Positions 7,752 through 13,910 of a stretch of DNA of 36,397 nucleotides are shown here, one piece after another. Position 1 is the first letter of the stretch, and the number at the start of each line of letters is the position of its first letter. The DNA is from Streptomyces sp. Ncost-T10-10d. Its GTDB lineage: Bacteria; Actinomycetota; Actinomycetes; Streptomycetales; Streptomycetaceae. The notes beneath the pieces are model-generated. The model saw only the letters and a list, made by a program, of their open reading frames with translations. It was not told the DNA's origin and searched no databases. The position numbers were made by a program, and so were the translations under genes. Location: NCBI RefSeq assembly GCF_900091955.1, contig NZ_FMDF01000102.1, forward strand, positions 1 to 36,397. The letters are read 5' to 3'.

Positions 7752-8723
7752 ATGATTCGCATTCGCATGTCTGCCGAGGATCTGACGTGTATTCGTATCG
7801 GCTCGGGCCTTGGTCCGGAAATCGAGGCGATTTTCGCGCTCGAAGTCTTGCGGGGGAGTGCGAACCACTTTCAGGCGTGGCGGAAAGGCGTGCGTAAACG
7901 GCTCTCCTTGCAAGGGGATTTGGCGGCCCGTCTTGATCACCTCGTTCGGACGCCAGGAGTGTTCCGGGACGTCCTGAGGATCTGGACGGGCGACCACGAC
8001 ATGGCATCGGGCGAGAAGACGATGCCTCTTCGGTCGCACGCTGAGGTAAGAGCATTGGTACGGGCTTTCTGCCGTGTGGCCATGGCGCCCGGCTGGTCCG
8101 CGATTCAGGCGCGCATCGACGCCGAGACGGACGCTTGCCGGCAGATCGCGGGCAGTGCCGGAGTGAAGACGCTGCTGAGCAGCTTGCATCCACGAATTCG
8201 CTGGCAGGGCCGGAGCCTTGAGATCCCTGCGGACGAGCCGAGCGAGGTCGTCCTGGACGGACGGGGGCTGGTACTCGCCCCCTCGCTCTTCCTGCAGAGC
8301 GCGGGAGAGATGCTGGTGAACGCCGAGGGGGCCGGGAACAGCGTACCGACGCTGGTCTTCCCGGTGCGGCTCGACCCGCGCCGGGAAGTTCTGCTGACCG
8401 GCGAGTCCGACGGCGCCATCGCCGCACGCGACAGACAGCAGTCGCTCGGGGCGCTCGTCGGGCGGACCAGGGCCGCGCTCCTGCACGCGGTGCTCGACGA
8501 GTCCACCACCAGCGAGCTCGCCGACTCGCTCGGGGTGACAGCCGCAGCGGTGAGCCAGCATGCGGCCATCCTTCGATCAGCCGGACTCATTACGAGCCGT
8601 CGCAGCGGCAGCAGCGTGCTGCACACGGTGACGCTGCTGGGCCTGCATCTGTTGCGTGGCGAGAGCGCCCGGCGAGCCGGTCATCGAACCGCCTCCGGTG
8701 CCCGGCTCACGGCCCGGGCCTGA
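7752..8723 (+). CDS. ArsR-type winged-helix transcriptional regulator
   Basis: A 323-residue regulator of the long actinobacterial ArsR-like type. The N-terminal ~220 residues are a family-specific domain (IRIRMSAEDLTCIRIGSGLGPEIEAI...). The C-terminal winged helix spans about 245-310 (TTSELADSLGVTAAAVSQHA, then LRSAGLITSRRSGSSVLH). The ATG at 7752 is chosen over the upstream 7698 start because GGGGGGA lies about 9 nt before it and homologous proteins begin with M-I-R-I-R. No metal-binding CxC motif is visible in the recognition helix region, so a metal sensor is unlikely. Its 3' end overlaps the convergent response regulator by 17 bp. Proximity suggests control of the peptide/transport genes, which is inference. 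Confidence 0.86.
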   Translation: MIRIRMSAEDLTCIRIGSGLGPEIEAIFALEVLRGSANHFQAWRKGVRKRLSLQGDLAARLDHLVRTPGVFRDVLRIWTGDHDMASGEKTMPLRSHAEVRALVRAFCRVAMAPGWSAIQARIDAETDACRQIAGSAGVKTLLSSLHPRIRWQGRSLEIPADEPSEVVLDGRGLVLAPSLFLQSAGEMLVNAEGAGNSVPTLVFPVRLDPRREVLLTGESDGAIAARDRQQSLGALVGRTRAALLHAVLDESTTSELADSLGVTAAAVSQHAAILRSAGLITSRRSGSSVLHTVTLLGLHLLRGESARRAGHRTASGARLTARA

Positions 8724-9354
8724 GGCCCGCTTCCCAGGCCCAGGCGGCGATCCCCACCCGGTTGCGCACGCGCAGCTTGCGCTGCAGGTTGCTCAGGTGG
8801 GACTTGACGGTGCCCAGTGAGATGAAGAGTTCCGCGCAGATGTCGGCGTTGGTGAGCCCTTCGGCCACCAGGGTGGCGATCTCCTCCTCGCGAGCGGTCA
8901 GAGGTTCCACCGGTTCGGACGGGCGACGACGCGGTTCGGTATAGCGGCGCAGCAGCCTCATCGTGATCTCGGGGCTGATGAGCGCGTCGCCGGCGACCGC
9001 GGATCGTACAGCCTCGGCGAGCAGCGCGGGCCCGGAGCGTTTCAGGAGGAAGCCACACGCGCCGTAGCGCAGTGCGGTGTGCACGTATTCGTCGAGGTCG
9101 AACGTGGTCACCACGACGACCTTCACCTCGGGGGCGACGCCGACCAGTCGGCGGGTCAGTTCCAGGCCGTCCATGCCGGGCATGCGGATGTCGGCGAGCA
9201 GTACGTCCGGTCGCAGTTCCCGGACGGTCTCCAGTGCGCTGGGTCCGTCGGCGGCCTCGGCCACGACCTCCAGGTCCGCCTCGGCTTCCAGAATGTGCCG
9301 GAAACCCTCACGGACACTCGCCTGATCATCCGCGACTACTATGCGCGTCTTCAT
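8707..9354 (-). CDS. NarL/FixJ-type response regulator
   Basis: A DNA-binding response regulator. The receiver has the acidic pair ADD (9-10) and phospho-acceptor Asp55 in LLADIRMPGMDG, the Thr in VVVVTTF and Lys in FLLKRSG. The C terminus is a LuxR helix-turn-helix (LTAREEEIATLVAEGLTNAD, VKSHLSNLQRKL). Start: MKTRIVVADD from ATG 9354; a GTG two codons earlier (9360) is equally possible and no clear RBS separates them. It is transcribed toward the kinase and ArsR genes. The region 9355-9671 between it and the peptide gene is the shared divergent promoter region. Confidence 0.92.
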   Translation of the reverse strand: MKTRIVVADDQASVREGFRHILEAEADLEVVAEAADGPSALETVRELRPDVLLADIRMPGMDGLELTRRLVGVAPEVKVVVVTTFDLDEYVHTALRYGACGFLLKRSGPALLAEAVRSAVAGDALISPEITMRLLRRYTEPRRRPSEPVEPLTAREEEIATLVAEGLTNADICAELFISLGTVKSHLSNLQRKLRVRNRVGIAAWAWEAGLRPGP

Positions 9355-9481
9355 GATCACATCATGCCACGAAGGGGGTGCACCGACGGCTGCTTGTTAT
9401 GGCCGCGTTAATTGATTCATGGCGGCGCTCATCGCGCTCGCTCATCGCTGTACCTCGCCGCAACCATCTCTGACTTGGTGA

Positions 9482-9499
9482 ATTTAGAGACCGCTAAAT
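9482..9499. promoter_or_regulatory. Palindromic operator candidate upstream of the lanthipeptide gene
   Basis: Two perfect 6-bp arms, ATTTAG (9482-9487) and CTAAAT (9494-9499), are separated by 6 bp in an AT-rich pocket unusual for this GC-rich DNA. It lies between the divergent response regulator and peptide genes. A LuxR-type or ArsR-type dimer could bind it; which one is unknown. Confidence 0.45.
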
Positions 9500-9589
9500 G
9501 ATGTTGGCACGGAGGTTCGAGATGGGAAATCTTAAGTGTCGTCACCGAGGCGCGGAAGTCCGGAGATGGAGAAAGGGGGTGGGTGTCTT

Positions 9590-9670
9590 ATGGGCGCGAG
9601 ATACGAGTCCTGTGCGATTGCGGATCCAGCGCGGTACCCCACTCGACCGGCATGGAACGGAGGTGAATGA
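9590..9670 (+). CDS. Possible 26-codon leader ORF before the lanthipeptide precursor
   Basis: ATG 9590 follows a purine-rich GGGGGTGGG about 7 nt upstream and opens a 26-codon frame (MGARYESCAIADPARY...WNGGE). Its TGA ends one base before the precursor ATG at 9672. The stop region contains the precursor's own strong GGAGGTGA. It could be a translated leader that couples translation, or chance. The peptide itself resembles nothing I know. Confidence 0.25.
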   Translation: MGARYESCAIADPARYPTRPAWNGGE

Positions 9671-9671
9671 C

Positions 9672-9758
9672 ATGGCGAACATCCTGGCGCTGCAGGAGCT
9701 CGCCGAGGAGACCGCTCTCGACGCTCCGTTCAGCTCGTACTCCCTCTTCAACTGCTGA
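9672..9758 (+). CDS. Class III lanthipeptide-like precursor peptide
   Basis: A 28-residue peptide too short for routine gene finders. A near-perfect RBS, GGAGGTGA, lies 5 nt before the ATG. The N terminus MANILALQEL matches the leader helix (ILxLQ motif) of class III lanthipeptides such as labyrinthopeptins, where it recruits the LanKC kinase-cyclase. The C terminus PFSSYSLFNC contains Ser21-x2-Ser24-x3-Cys28, exactly the S-x2-S-x3-C pattern from which labionin or lanthionine/Dha is made, with Cys as the last residue. An acidic stretch (AEET) separates leader and core. A hairpin and an ABC transporter operon follow. No LanKC, LanM or LanL gene is in the window, so any modification enzyme must act in trans or lie elsewhere. 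Function as a lantibiotic, morphogen or signal is unknown. Confidence 0.75.
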   Translation: MANILALQELAEETALDAPFSSYSLFNC

Positions 9759-9785
9759 AACAGCTCGGCGTAGAAGCAGGAGTTG

Positions 9786-9822
9786 TTCCGGGAAGGCCGC
9801 GGCTCGTGCGGCCTTCCCGGAA
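9786..9822 (+). terminator. 15-bp hairpin between precursor and transporter genes
   Basis: Arms 9786-9800 and 9808-9822 are perfect complements around a 7-nt loop. There is no U-tract, as is usual in Streptomyces. Placed 27 bp after the precursor stop and 36 bp before the permease, it is likely a leaky terminator or mRNA stabiliser. It would let the peptide be made in excess of its transporter. Confidence 0.7.
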
Positions 9823-9858
9823 ACCGAACATACCCGTACCGAAGGGTAGGAAATCGCC

Positions 9859-11820
9859 ATGTCCTCAGCGCCGACCGTACCGACACAACCTCTTCAAATT
9901 CCAGGGGTCATAAGGTTGTTCACGTCTGAGGTACGGGTGCATCCAGGGCGCGTCGCCGGAGCCGCGGTGGCCTGTGCGGTCACCGCCGCCGGTGTCGGTG
10001 CGTGCCTGGTGCTGATGACCGGCGTGAGTGGCACGGGCCATGCCGAGAACTCGGCCGCGGCGGCCACCGCCGACAGCGCACAGGACCTCCTGTCCCTGTT
10101 GCTCACCCTGCTACTGATGTCCGCCGTCCTGGTGACCGGGTCCACGGTCTCGCTGTGGACGGGCCAACGCCTCGGCCAGTTCGCCGTGTTGCGAGCGCTC
10201 GGGGTGTCGGCCCGCCGACTGCGCGCCATGGCGATGCTGGACGTGGCCGCGCTGTCGCTGCTGTCCGCAGTGGTCGGCGTGGGCGTCGGCATCCTGCCCC
10301 TGGCCCGGTTCGTCCGGCAGGTGATGGCCGACAACGACCTGTACCCCGCGGCTGCCGGGCTGCCTTCCCCCGCTGTGACCGTACTGGAGGCGGCCGCGGT
10401 CTGCGTGGGAACCTCCGTCGTCGCGGTGGTGGCGGCGCTGACCGCTGTCCTCGCGGCGGGCCGGGTACGCCCGATCGACCTGCTCAAGGACGACGCTCTG
10501 GCGATGGCGCCGAGCCGACGGAGCCCGGTGCGGCTCTGCATCGGTATCGCACTGCTCGTCACGACGTGCCTGCCGCTGCTGGTCCTGATGGTCGTGCCCA
10601 TGCTGCCGGGGATACTCAAGGCGGCGCTGGCCCCGGGCCTCGCCCTCATGATCATCCCGGTGCTCGCGGTACTCGCCCCGTGGTACGTGCCCCTGCTCGT
10701 GCGGCCTCTCGGCGGGCTGCTGCGACTGCTCGACAGACGTGTCGGACGGATCGCGGCCGCCGGGCTGCGGGCGGCACCCGTGCGTACGACCGCGGTCGCC
10801 GTGCCCGTGCTCCTCGCCGTCGGGCTCGCCGCGGCGATGCTCGGCGCCGGAGCGACCATGGGCGAGGCGGTGCGGGACCAGACTGAGCGCGGCCTGAGGG
10901 CCGACGGCGTGGTCAGTGCCGAGCCGGAGCACCGGCTGCCGGCCGGGGCCGGCGCCACCGCCTTCCCCGGCGGCACCGCGACTCCTCTCGTGCACACCAC
11001 GGTCACCGCGCCGAAGACCTTCTACGACGACAACCCCGAGCCGGTCCGCGCCTGGGGCGCCGACGCGCGGGCGCTGCCCGGGGTCCTCGACCTCGACGTG
11101 GAGCAGGGCCGCCTCGACGCGCTCACCGAAAGCAGCTTCGCCGCCGGTGCCACACAGGTTGAAGGGCACCACTGGAAGATCGGCCAGACGGTCGGGCTGC
11201 GGCTTGCGGACGGCAGTTCGCACCGGCTGCGGCTGGCCGCCGTCTACGGCCGTGACCTCGCGTTCCCCGAGTTCCTGCTGCCCGGCTCCCTCGCGATGGC
11301 CCACACCCCGGATGCCTACGCCGAACAGATCCTGTTGCGCGGCGACATCACCTCCTGGCCGAAGGCAGCAGGCCGGGAGGTGGCCTCGCGCTCCGCGTAT
11401 CTCGCCGACCTCGCGCCGCGCAGCCCGCAGGACGACCTGGCCGCCCATCTGATCGTGGCAGTGGTCAGCGGCTACGCGCTGCTCGCCGTCGCCAACACCT
11501 GCGCCCTGGCCCAGCGCGACCGCCGTGCTCAGCGGGCGCACCTGCGTGCCCTGGGGCTCACCCGGTGGCAACTGCTGCGCTGTGTCCTGTACGAGTCGTC
11601 GGGCGGCGCCGTCGTCGGCGTGGTGCTGTCCGCGCTGACCGCACTGATCTGCCTGACTCCGCTGGCGGCCGCACTCGGCGTACATGCCATGCCGACGTTC
11701 GACGTGCCCTGGACGCTGGGCGTGCTCGGCGCCGTACTGGCCGCGGCGGTGCTCGCCTCGGCCCTGTCCGCACGCCCGCTGCGTGACATCCGTGAGCAGT
11801 TCGCGGGCAGTGCGTCATGA
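9859..11820 (+). CDS. FtsX-type ABC transporter permease
   Basis: A 653-residue membrane protein with two FtsX-like halves. A transmembrane helix near 30-55 is followed by helices near 75-105, 120-145 and 175-205. A second block has segments near 230-290 and 310-335. A soluble extracytoplasmic domain (about 345-520) precedes three C-terminal helices (530-640). MacB-type permeases extrude peptides or lipoproteins or transmit antibiotic signals, powered by a separate ATPase, here the gene at 12092. ATG 9859 follows AGGAAA. Its stop overlaps the start of the MFS fragment (ATGA). The position directly after a lanthipeptide precursor suggests export or self-immunity, which is inference. Confidence 0.9.
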   Translation: MSSAPTVPTQPLQIPGVIRLFTSEVRVHPGRVAGAAVACAVTAAGVGACLVLMTGVSGTGHAENSAAAATADSAQDLLSLLLTLLLMSAVLVTGSTVSLWTGQRLGQFAVLRALGVSARRLRAMAMLDVAALSLLSAVVGVGVGILPLARFVRQVMADNDLYPAAAGLPSPAVTVLEAAAVCVGTSVVAVVAALTAVLAAGRVRPIDLLKDDALAMAPSRRSPVRLCIGIALLVTTCLPLLVLMVVPMLPGILKAALAPGLALMIIPVLAVLAPWYVPLLVRPLGGLLRLLDRRVGRIAAAGLRAAPVRTTAVAVPVLLAVGLAAAMLGAGATMGEAVRDQTERGLRADGVVSAEPEHRLPAGAGATAFPGGTATPLVHTTVTAPKTFYDDNPEPVRAWGADARALPGVLDLDVEQGRLDALTESSFAAGATQVEGHHWKIGQTVGLRLADGSSHRLRLAAVYGRDLAFPEFLLPGSLAMAHTPDAYAEQILLRGDITSWPKAAGREVASRSAYLADLAPRSPQDDLAAHLIVAVVSGYALLAVANTCALAQRDRRAQRAHLRALGLTRWQLLRCVLYESSGGAVVGVVLSALTALICLTPLAAALGVHAMPTFDVPWTLGVLGAVLAAAVLASALSARPLRDIREQFAGSAS

Positions 11821-12095
11821 CTCGCCCGCCGCGTACGCGAGGATTCGGCCGGTCCTTCCGGCCGTTGTTCACCGGGGAGTCCGCCTCGGCCCTGGGCACC
11901 GCCGCATCCGTGATCGCTCTGCCCGTGGTCGCGTTGCGCCTTACCGGGGACGTGCGTCAAGCGGGCCTGACGGGTACGGCGTTGTCGCTCGGCATCCTGC
12001 TCGCCCGGCTGCCCGCCGGGGCGATCGCTGACCGCTGCGCGCGGCGCGACAGGGGCACCCCCCGATCACCGATGAACCCGAGGAGCACAGCATGA
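11817..12095 (+). pseudogene. N-terminal fragment of an MFS transporter
   Basis: The frame opens with a typical major-facilitator N terminus: FRPLFTGESASALGTAASVIALPVVAL, split here as helix 1, and then LSLGILLARLPAGAIADRC, ending at the conserved cytoplasmic loop between helices 2 and 3. After about residue 68 it runs into the leader of the next gene and stops at 12095. Real MFS proteins are ~400 residues, so about 330 residues have been lost by internal deletion. The start overlaps the permease stop by ATGA and its end overlaps the ATPase start by 4 bp. Translation coupling may therefore be the only thing it still provides. Confidence 0.75.
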
Positions 12096-12919
12096 CTTCA
12101 CCCCGCCCCTGGCCGGTCGGCGTCCCGCCCCACCGCACGCCGCCCGTGGACCCCGCGGCGGCGGCCTCCGCGGTGAACCTGACCAAGGTGTACGGGCAGT
12201 CGGACGCCCAGGTCGTCGCCCTCGACAGGGTCTCCGTCGCGTTCCGCCGCGGCGAGTTCGCCGCGATCATGGGGCCTTCGGGTTCGGGCAAGTCGACGCT
12301 CATGCACTGCCTGGCCGGACTCGACTCCGGCACATCGGGCGGGGCCCGGCTCGGCGACGTGGAGCTGTCGCGCCTGGGCGATCGCGCCCTGACCCGGCTG
12401 CGCAGGGAGCGGATCGGCTTCGTCTTCCAGGCGTTCCACCTGATCCCGGCACTGACCGTGCTCGAGAACATCGTGCTGCCGCTGACCGTCGCCGGACGCA
12501 GGCCGGACCAGCAGTGGCTGCGCTGGGTCATCGACACGGTCGGCCTCGCCCACCGGCTCGGCCATCGCCCGGCCCAGCTGTCCGGAGGGCAGCAGCAGCG
12601 GGTCGCCTGCGCGCGCGCCCTGGTGGGCCGCCCGGAGATCGTCTTCGCCGATGAGCCGACCGGGAACCTGGACTCACGAGCGGCCGCGGACATCCTCGGG
12701 TTCCTGCGCCGGTGCGTGCGCGAGCTGGGCCAGACGGTCGTCATGGTCACCCACGACCCGCTCGCGGCCAGCCACTCCGACCGCATCGTCTTCCTCTCCG
12801 ACGGCCGCATCGTCGACGAACTGGCCCACCCCACCCCGGACCTCGTGATGAGCCGCATGCGGCAGTTCGACACGAGCATCGGCATCAGCCACTGGGCAGG
12901 GCCCGACGCGGGGCCATGA
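12092..12919 (+). CDS. MacB/LolD-type ABC transporter ATPase
   Basis: A 275-residue nucleotide-binding subunit that energises the FtsX-type permease upstream. It has Walker A GPSGSGKS near residue 67, Q-loop (FVFQAFH), signature LSGGQQQR, Walker B IVFADEPTGNLD and the H-loop histidine in VMVTHDP. The ~25-residue N-terminal extension rich in Pro precedes the usual start of the fold. GAGGAG lies about 7 nt before ATG 12092. It is the last gene of the peptide/transport operon, and its start overlaps the MFS fragment stop. Confidence 0.94.
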   Translation: MTSPRPWPVGVPPHRTPPVDPAAAASAVNLTKVYGQSDAQVVALDRVSVAFRRGEFAAIMGPSGSGKSTLMHCLAGLDSGTSGGARLGDVELSRLGDRALTRLRRERIGFVFQAFHLIPALTVLENIVLPLTVAGRRPDQQWLRWVIDTVGLAHRLGHRPAQLSGGQQQRVACARALVGRPEIVFADEPTGNLDSRAAADILGFLRRCVRELGQTVVMVTHDPLAASHSDRIVFLSDGRIVDELAHPTPDLVMSRMRQFDTSIGISHWAGPDAGP

Positions 12920-12979
12920 CCAGTCCGGCGAAGTCCGTCACCTGCCACCCACGCAGGACCGTCCGCGAAGGAGTCATGC

Positions 12980-13338
12980 ATGTTCGGCACCGACAGACAT
13001 GCAGTCGTTCCCGTCGGATTCGTCGCGCTGCTGCCGGCCGCGCTGGTCCCCCTCACGGCCGAGCGGGCTGATGCGGCCCCGACGGCGGACAACTGCCCGC
13101 AAGGCGTGGCCTGCTTCTATCCGCAAGCCGACCACCAGGGAACCGTGCAGATCGTTGACTTCGCTGCGGCGCCGGGATGCCGGGATGCCGGTCCACGATT
13201 CCGGCACGCTCGGTGATCAACTACAGCAGCTCGCCCGTCGGGCTCTACGTCGACGACGAGTGCACTCAGTACCTCGACCAAGTCGAGGCCGGCGGAACCC
13301 GGGACTCGCTCGCCGTGTCCGCCGTCACGGCGGACTGA
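12980..13338 (+). pseudogene. Secreted peptidase-inhibitor-like protein, frameshifted by an 8-bp tandem duplication
   Basis: ATG 12980 follows AAGGAG at the right distance and encodes a signal peptide (hydrophobic VVPVGFVALLPAALVPL, cleavage near ADA-AP). Next comes a small domain with the NCPQGVACFYPQ motif reminiscent of the peptidase inhibitor I36 family. The sequence GCCGGGAT occurs twice in tandem at 13171-13186. Deleting one copy restores an open frame that continues as PARSVINYSSSPVGLYVDDECTQY (shown here only in part of the protein) to a TGA at 13336-13338, about 117 residues in total. As given, the frame stops at 13216. The inhibitor assignment is tentative; the frameshift mechanism is directly visible. 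Confidence 0.75.
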
Positions 13339-13388
13339 CTCATGAAGTAAGGCCAGGTCACGGGGTGCGCACGGCCGCTTCGTGGCTT

Positions 13389-13464
13389 CGGTTCCGGTTG
13401 CGTTCACCGACGTACAGCACAGTTCGGAAGCTCCACCCACCCCACCGGAACCGCAGGTCGGAAC
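13389..13464. repeat. Element-end arm, copy A (partner at 24556-24631)
   Basis: Two blocks, 13389-13420 (30 of 32 bases equal) and 13450-13464 (15 of 15), match 24556-24587 and 24617-24631 at the same spacing. Both lie just before an att/terminator copy. They probably descend from the same end of related integrating elements. Confidence 0.7.
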
Positions 13465-13496
13465 AGGCCCGTACACCTCGGAACCCCCGGACGAAG

Positions 13497-13572
13497 GCTT
13501 GGAAAGCGTGTTGGGGGCAACCCCTCACGAGTTCGAATCTCGTATCCTCCGCCATTGCTCTCACCGGGCAAT
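13497..13572 (+). other. att core copy 3 (partial tRNA-Ser)
   Basis: Identical to 1515-1590, including T at the position mutated in copy 2, and again lacking the tRNA 5' half. It marks the right end of segment 2. Upstream, 13389-13464 contains an arm shared with 24556-24631. Confidence 0.9.
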
Positions 13573-13614
13573 ACGTCGAAGGGCCTCGCGGCGAGCTGCG
13601 AGGCCCTTCGACGT
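13573..13614. terminator. 17-bp hairpin after att copy 3
   Basis: Arms 13573-13589 and 13598-13614 are perfect complements around an 8-nt loop. It shares the outer ACGTCGAAGG with the other copies and has its own inner stem (GCCTCGC/GCGAGGC). Confidence 0.8.
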
Positions 13615-13758
13615 TCGTAGTCATAGGTCAGCCGGTTTCTCCCAGGGGCCCCTCAGGTCGGCGGCGGCCCGACGGTCGAGCCGGAGCCGGGTGTGGGCGG
13701 CGACGATCAGCCAGGACCCCACGATCAGCGGACCGGCCCCATGGCTCCCGTCCGGCTC
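13615..13758. other. No gene seen before the direct repeats
   Basis: No frame with a credible start is present. The reverse strand reads a hydrophobic stretch (GPLIVGSWLIVAAHTRLRL) at about 13650-13735, which could be the end of a lost membrane protein gene. There is no start or RBS to support it. Confidence 0.4.
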
Positions 13759-13802
13759 TTGTTCGGCTTCTGTTCGGGTCCTGTCAGATTCCTGTCAGGT
13801 TC
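13759..13802 (+). promoter_or_regulatory. Four tandem 11-bp direct repeats, OmpR-type operator candidate
   Basis: Contiguous 11-nt units TTGTTCGGCTT, CTGTTCGGGTC, CTGTCAGATTC and CTGTCAGGTTC lie about 110 bp before the secreted hydrolase gene. One-helical-turn direct repeats are the usual binding array of OmpR-family regulators such as PhoP; the units only loosely resemble PHO boxes. Which regulator binds is unknown. The OmpR-type regulator at 22434 is a candidate. Confidence 0.5.
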
Positions 13803-13910
13803 CCCAGGTGGGACAACCGGTGACGACACGTCACCCTCTCCCCGGTGCGGGGGGGCGCTCTTGGGATTCCTGGGGCGCTGAAGCACGACCGACAACGAGG
13901 AGACACCATC

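Noticed and set aside
13650..13740. Minus-strand hydrophobic segment (GPLIVGSWLIVAAH)
   Set aside because: Could be the end of a lost membrane protein, but no start, RBS or homologue is evident.
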